A stretch of DNA of 64,000 bases from JABMQB01 sp963666575 (lineage in GTDB: Bacteria > Bacteroidota > Bacteroidia > Bacteroidales > Prolixibacteraceae): contig CAXXYG010000003.1 of NCBI GenBank assembly GCA_963666575.2, positions 1 through 64,000 on the forward strand, read 5' to 3'. Within the stretch, counting starts at the first letter, position 1. The number at the start of each line of letters is the position of its first letter. Under the pieces are notes generated by a model, which saw only the letters and a program-made list of their open reading frames with translations, searched no databases and was not told where the DNA came from. Position numbers and translations under genes: made by a program. Positions 57,082-64,000 of the stretch are shown piece after piece.

Positions 57082-58512
57082 TTACTGAAATACAAAAACA
57101 TCTGATTCGGTTCGGGCATTTATAAGAATCGATTTTAATTCGTCCGCCAGTTGAGGATTTTCTGAAGCAAGATTATTCATTTCTCCGATATCAATTGATA
57201 GATTATACAGTTCGTAATTTTTATCAGGGTTAGCAATAAAATCGTATTTTACCAATTTCCAATCGCCTTTGCGGATAGCTACCCTACCCCCTTTTTCGTG
57301 AAACTCCCAATATAAATAATCGTGTTCTTTTTGTTCATCGCCCAACAGCGATGGCAAATATGAAATTCCATCACTATTTTCGGGATCTGGACTCCCAACA
57401 ATTTCGCAAACAGTAGGTAAAAAATCCCAAAACGCTGAAATATGATTTGTTTCAGAAGCAGCCTTAATCTTTCCGGGCCATTGAGCTATTAATGGGACTC
57501 GAATTCCGCCTTCGTACAAATCACGTTTGTAACCTTTTAATTTGCCATTACTATCAAAATAATCAGGGTCAGCTCCTCCTTCCTGATGGGGGCCATTATC
57601 GGAAGTAAAAATTACCAATGTATTATTTTCAATACCCAGCTCTTCCAGTTTTTCCATAATTTCGCCCACCTGATCATCCAAAATTGAAATCATAGCTGCA
57701 AATGCAGCGTGCGATTCAGGTTGCGAACCATATGATCCGTTTCTGAAATTTTTGCCTTCATCTACACCTATGTAATTTAATTCAGGATCAAATTTCCCTC
57801 TGTATTTTTCCATGTAATGTTCAGTGGCAAATAATTCTGCATGAGGGATCACCGAAGGATAAAACATAAAAAATGAGGTGTCTTTATTATCTTCCAAAAA
57901 CTTTAATGCTTTTTCGTGAATTACAGCAGGCCCGTAGGTTCCGATTCCTGATCCAACATTACCTTCTAAAATAACCTTTTGATTATTTGACCACATGTGG
58001 TAAGGAAAATAATGGTGTCCCTGCCGTTGGCAATTGTACCCATAAAAAACATCAAATCCCTGATTTACAGGGTCACCTTCAGAAGCCGGAAAACCAAGCC
58101 CCCATTTACCAAATGCACCAGTTACATAACCATTTTCTTTTAAAAGCTCAGCAACTGTAACGCTGGTTTTAGGCAAAGGCCATTGGCCTTCGGGTAAAAT
58201 TTCTTTATTCCCACGGACCGGAGTATGCCCCGTATGTTGCCCTGTCAGTAAAGCCGATCGAGAGGGAGCACAAACCGTTGACCCCGAATAGTGTTGAGTA
58301 AATAAAATTCCATTTTTTGCCAATTGGTCAATATGGGGTGTTTGAAAATGTGTTTGCCCATAACAACTCAAATCGCCATATCCCAAATCATCAGCCAAAA
58401 TATAAATAATATTCGGCTTTTGAAGTTGTTGAAGATTTTCTGTTTCTAATGAACATGAACCTAAAAAAAGTAGTATAATTAAAGTCGAAAAAGTAAGGAT
58501 TTTAAAAGGCAT
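57082..58512 (-). CDS. sulfatase (arylsulfatase type), lipoprotein
   Basis: A 476-residue formylglycine sulfatase. Lipoprotein signal peptide (LFLGSC). Metal motif ILADDLGYGDLSCYGQ, formylglycine site C81-A-P-S-R (VCAPSRSALLTG), and the catalytic FTSDNGPHQEGGA region. It hydrolyses sulfate esters of a glycan, probably outside the cytoplasm. It is the last gene of the sensor-sulfatase operon, 6 bp after the previous sulfatase. Subfamily resembles those with GDPVNQGFDVFYGY, common in mucin, algal or GAG pathways; substrate not determined. Confidence 0.95.
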   Translation of the reverse strand: MPFKILTFSTLIILLFLGSCSLETENLQQLQKPNIIYILADDLGYGDLSCYGQTHFQTPHIDQLAKNGILFTQHYSGSTVCAPSRSALLTGQHTGHTPVRGNKEILPEGQWPLPKTSVTVAELLKENGYVTGAFGKWGLGFPASEGDPVNQGFDVFYGYNCQRQGHHYFPYHMWSNNQKVILEGNVGSGIGTYGPAVIHEKALKFLEDNKDTSFFMFYPSVIPHAELFATEHYMEKYRGKFDPELNYIGVDEGKNFRNGSYGSQPESHAAFAAMISILDDQVGEIMEKLEELGIENNTLVIFTSDNGPHQEGGADPDYFDSNGKLKGYKRDLYEGGIRVPLIAQWPGKIKAASETNHISAFWDFLPTVCEIVGSPDPENSDGISYLPSLLGDEQKEHDYLYWEFHEKGGRVAIRKGDWKLVKYDFIANPDKNYELYNLSIDIGEMNNLASENPQLADELKSILINARTESDVFVFQ

Positions 58513-58518
58513 CTGATA

Positions 58519-59979
58519 TTAATGTTTTAGTTTATCATTTCTGAAAAAAGAATTATAATCGTACTTTGAAAGTTTTGCCCAAGGCAAATTTTCTTTTGGC
58601 AGGAATCGCTGTAATTCAGTTTTTTCCTCCTGAATTTCAAATGTTTTAATAATGTTGTACCATTCATTACCATCAACAAAATGGTCATAAAACTCCTCTG
58701 TACTATCAGAATAATGAATATACCTAAATTGCTCTGAACGGATTGAATGATTTCCCCATCCATAAGTTGTTAAAGCATATTTCATTTTGCCGGTTTTATT
58801 TTTCAGAAGGGCTTTTTTTAAACTAATGCCTTCATTTTGTTTATTTTTTGGCAAACCACATAAATCAATTAAAGTAGGGTAAATCGAAAGCATCTCGGCA
58901 GGTTTATTTATTATAACATTTTGCTGAATTTGAGGTCCAGCAAAAATCAGGGGTGCATTGGTAGCCTCTTCCCACAGGCAATGTTTGGCAAACGTTCCTT
59001 TTTGCCCCAATCTATAGCCATGATCCGACCACAAAACAACAATTGTATTGTCGGCATATTGGCTGTTTTGAAGTGCATTTAGTATTTCGCCCACATAAAA
59101 ATCGACAAATGAAATACAAGCCAAATAGGATTGTACAATGTATGGCCATTCGCCTGATTCAATGGCCCACGAGGTAGTTGGCATCATGGGCAATTCATCC
59201 ATCATCAAGGCAATTTCAGGAACATCGTTTTTATCATTGGGGATAAATGCCGGGGTAACTATTGAATCAATCGGGAATTTATCAACCCATTTTTGCGGAA
59301 CATACCAGGGTACATGAGGCCTTAAAAATCCTACTGCCAGAAAAAAAGGTTTGTCATAATTTCTGTTAAGCCGTTCGATCGTCCAATTAGCAGAGGCAAC
59401 ATCGGGCATTAATGAATCATGTTCAGGAAAAGCTCCCCAATCGGTGCTTGTGCTTCCCGAATCAGCCGTTCCTTTTCCTTCCCATTTAAACCTTTTTTTG
59501 GGAAGAGGGCCAAATCCTTTTACTCTTCCTCCCGATTCTTCAAATACACCATCGGGGGCATGTGAATGAAATATTTTACCGATACCCATTGTATGGTATC
59601 CGTTATTTTGAAAATATTTAGGCAAAAAAGTTACATTTTCTGTGGTATAATTATCCACATTAATATCATTGTCTTCAATTTGCCCATAAATTCCTGTTGT
59701 TGAAGGGCGCAATCCCAACATTATTGAAGCCCGCGATGGGCCACACAAAGGTGCCTGGCAATGTGCATTTGAAAACAATACTCCACTTTCGGCCAACCGG
59801 TCGATATTAGGTGTTAAGGCATTAGGATGGCCATTGAGGCAGCCCAGCCAATTATTTAAATCATCAACACAAATCATTAAAACATTAGGCTGTTCTTTCT
59901 TATTATTTCCAGCTTTTATCGCTTTCGGGGGAACCATAAAACAAAACAAAACAGATACTGCTAAAAGTAAGTTTTTCAT
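58519..59979 (-). CDS. sulfatase, iduronate-2-sulfatase-like
   Basis: A 486-residue sulfatase with a signal peptide (MKNLLLAVSVLFCFMV). Metal motif MICVDDLNNWLGCLNGHPNA, formylglycine site C79-G-P-S-R (CGPSRASIMLG), and the LWSDHGYRLGQKG motif. The combination VDDLNNWLGC and WSDHGYRLG is characteristic of the iduronate-2-sulfatase-type subfamily (SulfAtlas S1_7, by recollection). Acts on sulfated polysaccharide with the following gene. 48 bp after the sensor gene. Confidence 0.95.
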   Translation of the reverse strand: MKNLLLAVSVLFCFMVPPKAIKAGNNKKEQPNVLMICVDDLNNWLGCLNGHPNALTPNIDRLAESGVLFSNAHCQAPLCGPSRASIMLGLRPSTTGIYGQIEDNDINVDNYTTENVTFLPKYFQNNGYHTMGIGKIFHSHAPDGVFEESGGRVKGFGPLPKKRFKWEGKGTADSGSTSTDWGAFPEHDSLMPDVASANWTIERLNRNYDKPFFLAVGFLRPHVPWYVPQKWVDKFPIDSIVTPAFIPNDKNDVPEIALMMDELPMMPTTSWAIESGEWPYIVQSYLACISFVDFYVGEILNALQNSQYADNTIVVLWSDHGYRLGQKGTFAKHCLWEEATNAPLIFAGPQIQQNVIINKPAEMLSIYPTLIDLCGLPKNKQNEGISLKKALLKNKTGKMKYALTTYGWGNHSIRSEQFRYIHYSDSTEEFYDHFVDGNEWYNIIKTFEIQEEKTELQRFLPKENLPWAKLSKYDYNSFFRNDKLKH

Positions 59980-60027
59980 TCATCTAGTTTTACAAACCGA
60001 AGGTAATAAATGAAAGATTTTGAGAGT

Positions 60028-63000
60028 TTATTTTTGGAACTTTTTTTTAAAAACACTTGGTAAATCATCAAATTCCTTTTTAAAACAACGGCTAAAATAT
60101 TTTACATCGTTAAATCCCGACAGGTAAGCTGCTTCGGCAATTCCATAACCATGCTCTTTTAAATATTTTGAAGCAATATTTAAACGAATTTTACGCAAAA
60201 ACTCAACTGGCGACAAACCGGTTAGTCCTTTTATTTTATTATAAAAAACGGTCCTCCCGTGAGAACATTCTTTCACCAATTGTTCAACATTAAAATTTGA
60301 ATCAGGGCATTTTTCTTCAATTATTCGAATTATTTTATTCAGGAATTCCTCATCTTTATTGGTAATTTTTATATCGTCGTTTAGTGGAAGTTGGTTTTGA
60401 AATTTCCTTAAAATAATGCTCCGTTGTTTTATCAAATTACCAACAACAACAATCAGGTATTCAGCATTAAATGGTTTTAATACATAAGCCTCGGCACCCG
60501 ATCCAATTCCCTGCATCTGGTCATCGAGAGTCGATTTTGCTGTAAGCATCACCACTGGAATATGGCTTATAGAAAAATCATTTTTGATGGTCTTTGTCAT
60601 TGTTATACCATCCATTTCAGGCATCATTAAATCAGTGATTATGAGATCGGGATGAATTTTGTGAATTTGTTTTAAACCCTCAAATCCATTTTCGGCAGTT
60701 ACAATATGGTAAAATTTCACCAACACACTGGCAATATAATATTGTACTTCAGGATTATCTTCCACAATTAAAACAGTATGTTCCTTTTTTTCATTTGGTA
60801 AAATACGATTTTCAGATACTTCAATATTCGAAAAACTATATTCGTTTTTGTGTGAAAGAATATTTTTGTCTGATTCGTTCGGCACTAAATCTTCGGGCTT
60901 AAAATGTGCAACTCCTTGTTTTAGTTTAATGGTAAAAACACTACCCTTGCCCACCTGACTATCAACAAGGATATCGCCGTGATGAAGTTTCACCAATTCG
61001 TATGAATAGGCCAATCCAATTCCTGTACCATTAAAATCAATATTCTCGGAGGCCATTGTTGTAAACCGCTGGAAAACCAAATCCAATTTTTCCTTTGGAA
61101 TACCTTTTCCCTTATCACTAATTTTAATACTTATTGCCCCATCGATCTCATCAATAAAAACTTCGACTTTAATTGATTTTCCGGATGATGTAAATTTAAA
61201 AGCATTTGATAGGAGGTTAAACAATACCGAATCCATTTTTTCAATATCGAACCAGGCTTCAATATTCTGAGAATGTGCAGGGAAAACAAATTCGATGTTT
61301 TTATGACTCGCCAATTCGGTGAAATTTTTGCAAATATTTATTACAAAAACAACAACATCGGTTTTTTGAACCTTTAATTGCATTTTCTTATTTTGCATTT
61401 TCCTGAAATCCAAAAGTTGGTTAACCAACCGGAGCATTCGCCTTCCGTTCCTGTCCATTATTTCAATAGGCCGTGAAATAGCCGGCAGCAGGTGTTTCGA
61501 TTTTTTTAAATCCTCAAGCGGGCCCAGAATCAAAGTTAAAGGTGTTCGGATTTCATGCGAAATATTGGTGAAAAACTTCAACTTTATTTCATTGATTCTT
61601 TTTTCAACCTTTAGGTCGGTTTGCAGATGCTGGTATTTTGTAAATCCACGCCTTGAAATTTCAAACAAAAATAAACCAAATATTAAATAGATAATATATG
61701 CCAGATTAGTTTTCCACCAGGGAGGGAGGATTTTTATAGAAATATGCTTTTCATTGGGAGACCATTCACCTTTTAGATTGGTAGCTTTTACTTTAAATGT
61801 ATAAGTACCGGGAGGTATATTCCGATAAACTGCTTTCCTCACCGATCCTGCATAATTCCATTCATTTTCGTAATTTTCAAGCTGAAAAGCATAATGAATT
61901 TGTTCAGGAGCAGTTAAGTTTAAGGCCGAAAATTCAAAACTAAAACTGGTTTGAGTATAAAACAGTGTAAGTTCTTCGGTATACTGAATTGACTTGCTTA
62001 GTGGCGAATTTGGGGTTCCAATGCCCACATCTTTATTTGAAAGTTGGAAATTATTAAAAACAAGGTTCTGGTAAGGTTTCTGTTCAGTAATTTTATCGGG
62101 TTGCACAACTACAAATCCATAAATACTACCAAATATTAATTCCCCGTTTTTTAGTTTTAAGCATGTATTTTCCGAAAAATTTTGCGCCCGGGTAGCTTTC
62201 GGTTCATTAAATACTTCGAACCGGTTTTCATCCTTTATGAATAAATTAAGCCTGTTTTCGGTACTAAACCAGAGATTTTTATTGTTATCTTCTAATATTC
62301 CATGAATAATTTCGCTGCTTAATCCATCAATTTTCGAGAATTTCTGGGATTTATATTCACCATTCTCATCTTTGAACATTTTATTTATCCCTCCACCGAA
62401 TGTGGCTATCCATATATTTTGATTCGAATCTTCGTAAATATGTATTATATCGTTGTAACTAATTGATTCTTGATCATTTGGATCATTTAAAAAAACCCGA
62501 AATTCAAAATTATTAGCTTCAATTTGTTCATTTGTCAGAAGATTTAATCCTAAAACAGTAGCCACCCATAAATTTCCCTGAGAATCACAAAATACATTTC
62601 GCACAAAATTATTCGATAGGTTGGTATTTCCTGAATGAACAGGCACAAACTCAAAATCACCCGGGAATGTTCCCTTAATCAAACTTATCCCATTGGCATA
62701 TGTGCCCACCCATTTTTGACCCAACTTATCATTTACAATTGAATAAACACGGTCGTCGATTAATGAATTGGAATCTTCAGGCCCAGATCGGAACTGAGTA
62801 AAAGCGATATCTTTATAATCACTCTTGTAATTATTTATCGGTTTCTTTGTAATAAAAATACCACCACCCTTGGTACCAAGCCACATATGTTGATTTTCAT
62901 CTTCATAAAAAGCATACACATTATTATTCTGCCTCACATTTTGTTCTGAAACAGAAACATTTATAATATTTATATTTTTTAGATCCTGATTGTAGATATA

Positions 63001-64000
63001 AACTTGTCCATATTTTGTAGCCACCCAAATATTTCCACGGGAATCTTCATGCAGTGCCCGTACAATATTCTCAGCCAATAAAGTATTTTCTGAGTTAGGG
63101 ACAATGTGCTTAAATGCCGGATTTTGAAAAATTGCCCGGTTAACACCACTATTACTTTGGCTTGTCCCCAGCCAGTAATTATTTGCTTTATCCTGAATAA
63201 TCATTTGAATAAAATTGGAGCCTATTGATTTAGGATCCTCAGGATTATAACGGTAGTATGTAAAACTATCTTCACCTCTTTTATAACGTGCTAAACCTCC
63301 ACCGTGGCACGAAATCCACAATGTGCTTTCATGGTCTTCATAAAACCGTAAGCGTTCATCGTCGATTAACGATTGCATATTTCGAGGCGATAATTCAAAG
63401 TGATTTATTTGATCCGTTTTATAATCATATTTATCAACTCCATACCCCTGACTGGCGATCCAAACAATACCATATTTATCCTGAAAAAAATTCCTGATTG
63501 ATAAATGGCAAGTAGATATTTTCCGAAAAAAATTCTCTTTATAATCATACACAAAACATCCCTCAGAATCAGTTCCAACAAGTATATTTCCGTTTTTTAA
63601 TACTTCAAAATGAGTAATGGTGGTTCGTAACATTTCAGAAGGAACATTAATGTGTTCAAATGCACCGGTTATTTGATTATAAATAAAAATACCTTCATTT
63701 TTAGTTCCAAACCAAACATACTTACCCACCGAAACTCCTTTAGAAACAGTGTAATCAATTAAAAAATGTTGAATTTTAGATTCATTTTCCTGCTGGTTAA
63801 TCAAATTTAATCCTTTGGATGTCCCAATCCAGATATTTTTTTCTGAATCATGAATTACGAAAGTAACCGTGTTATTGGTAATTGTATTATTTCCCCTGCT
63901 AAAGAACTGTTCAACTGAATAATCATTTTTCTTCGAGTTGAAGGTCAGGTGGTACAAACCCGAGTTACTTGATCCCAACCAAATGTTATTCATATCGGTT
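60028..64000 (-). CDS. hybrid two-component sensor-regulator (HTCS), N-terminus outside window
   Basis: At least 1321 residues; the frame stays open beyond the first Met (63993) to the window edge and that end is still a propeller blade, so the signal peptide and first blades are missing. Periplasmic two-propeller sensor (many IWIGTSKGL-type blades), a Y_Y_Y domain (about 650-750; YTFKVKATNLKGEWS), one membrane helix (about 757-775, IIYLIFGLFLFEISR), histidine kinase with His813 in NISHEIRTP, HATPase with FNGTGIGLAYS, receiver with Asp1121 in ITDLMMPEMDG, and an AraC helix-turn-helix end (GIAEAAYLSGFNDVKYFSRCF). Regulates the adjacent sulfatases on sensing a glycan; numbering from 63993. Confidence 0.95.
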   Translation of the reverse strand, partial: TDMNNIWLGSSNSGLYHLTFNSKKNDYSVEQFFSRGNNTITNNTVTFVIHDSEKNIWIGTSKGLNLINQQENESKIQHFLIDYTVSKGVSVGKYVWFGTKNEGIFIYNQITGAFEHINVPSEMLRTTITHFEVLKNGNILVGTDSEGCFVYDYKENFFRKISTCHLSIRNFFQDKYGIVWIASQGYGVDKYDYKTDQINHFELSPRNMQSLIDDERLRFYEDHESTLWISCHGGGLARYKRGEDSFTYYRYNPEDPKSIGSNFIQMIIQDKANNYWLGTSQSNSGVNRAIFQNPAFKHIVPNSENTLLAENIVRALHEDSRGNIWVATKYGQVYIYNQDLKNINIINVSVSEQNVRQNNNVYAFYEDENQHMWLGTKGGGIFITKKPINNYKSDYKDIAFTQFRSGPEDSNSLIDDRVYSIVNDKLGQKWVGTYANGISLIKGTFPGDFEFVPVHSGNTNLSNNFVRNVFCDSQGNLWVATVLGLNLLTNEQIEANNFEFRVFLNDPNDQESISYNDIIHIYEDSNQNIWIATFGGGINKMFKDENGEYKSQKFSKIDGLSSEIIHGILEDNNKNLWFSTENRLNLFIKDENRFEVFNEPKATRAQNFSENTCLKLKNGELIFGSIYGFVVVQPDKITEQKPYQNLVFNNFQLSNKDVGIGTPNSPLSKSIQYTEELTLFYTQTSFSFEFSALNLTAPEQIHYAFQLENYENEWNYAGSVRKAVYRNIPPGTYTFKVKATNLKGEWSPNEKHISIKILPPWWKTNLAYIIYLIFGLFLFEISRRGFTKYQHLQTDLKVEKRINEIKLKFFTNISHEIRTPLTLILGPLEDLKKSKHLLPAISRPIEIMDRNGRRMLRLVNQLLDFRKMQNKKMQLKVQKTDVVVFVINICKNFTELASHKNIEFVFPAHSQNIEAWFDIEKMDSVLFNLLSNAFKFTSSGKSIKVEVFIDEIDGAISIKISDKGKGIPKEKLDLVFQRFTTMASENIDFNGTGIGLAYSYELVKLHHGDILVDSQVGKGSVFTIKLKQGVAHFKPEDLVPNESDKNILSHKNEYSFSNIEVSENRILPNEKKEHTVLIVEDNPEVQYYIASVLVKFYHIVTAENGFEGLKQIHKIHPDLIITDLMMPEMDGITMTKTIKNDFSISHIPVVMLTAKSTLDDQMQGIGSGAEAYVLKPFNAEYLIVVVGNLIKQRSIILRKFQNQLPLNDDIKITNKDEEFLNKIIRIIEEKCPDSNFNVEQLVKECSHGRTVFYNKIKGLTGLSPVEFLRKIRLNIASKYLKEHGYGIAEAAYLSGFNDVKYFSRCFKKEFDDLPSVFKKKFQK

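Noticed and set aside
1..64000. tRNA or rRNA genes
   Set aside because: No cloverleaf-like segment or rRNA signature was noticed in the gene-free stretches; a covariance-model search would be decisive.

Overview
The window is a contiguous piece of a Bacteroidota chromosome, most likely Bacteroidales or the related Marinilabiliales (Prolixibacteraceae-like); the species-level placement is inference. Evidence: AT-rich DNA, almost no Shine-Dalgarno sequences, promoters of the Bacteroidota form TTG-N19/20-TAnnTTTG, a periplasmic-sensor hybrid two-component regulator, DUF4270/DUF4249/DUF4907 lipoproteins and anchored proteins, a second GTPase-defective EF-G, and a fused E1 alpha/beta 2-oxoacid dehydrogenase.

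Layout. 1-262: 5' part of a DUF1080 lipoprotein gene. 263-1014: gene-free, carrying a two-armed inverted array of about 20.5-bp units. 1073-4152: 1-Cys peroxiredoxin and sucCD. 4566-10561: sugar-phosphate isomerase (SIS), isochorismatase-like hydrolase, PurF-like protein with Ser in place of the catalytic Cys, metallo-beta-lactamase-fold hydrolase, aspartate kinase and an exported unknown. 10607-13150: esterase and a complete IS66-family element with an 8-bp target duplication. 13206-17965: HutC-type GntR regulator diverging from an E2 / fused-E1 dehydrogenase operon, with two matching palindromic operators between them. 18014-18221: second 21-bp periodic array. 18375-35595: the whole str-S10-spc-alpha ribosomal superoperon (rpsL to rplQ, minus strand), without tuf, map or adk. 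35883-39395: HlyD-type adaptor and C39-peptidase ABC exporter. 39623-48161: small candidate ORF, LytTR regulator with Glu at the phosphorylation site, outer-membrane barrel, DUF4270 lipoprotein, six-blade Kelch lipoprotein, DUF4907 protein, DUF4249 lipoprotein and TonB-dependent receptor. 48632-50788: EF-G2 paralogue. 51124-54281: two beta-propeller proteins, tandem CDGSH protein, flavin reductase-rubredoxin fusion. 54649-56967: sigma-54 activator and fabD. 57082-64000: two sulfatases behind a hybrid two-component sensor that runs off the right edge.

How it fits together. Housekeeping blocks (sucCD, lysC, ribosomal superoperon, fabD) are interleaved with accessory modules. The right end is a sulfated-glycan utilisation fragment (sensor plus two formylglycine sulfatases) lacking SusC/SusD in view. 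The 35.9-48.2 kb block combines an export machine for leader peptides with cell-surface lipoproteins, a barrel and a TonB receptor in alternating divergent and convergent operons; it is the best candidate for an undescribed multi-gene system, though membership of one system is inference. The most unusual non-coding signal is the pair of 21-bp-periodic arrays (501-803 and 18014-18221), which are not CRISPRs, not exact tandem repeats and not explained by any gene.
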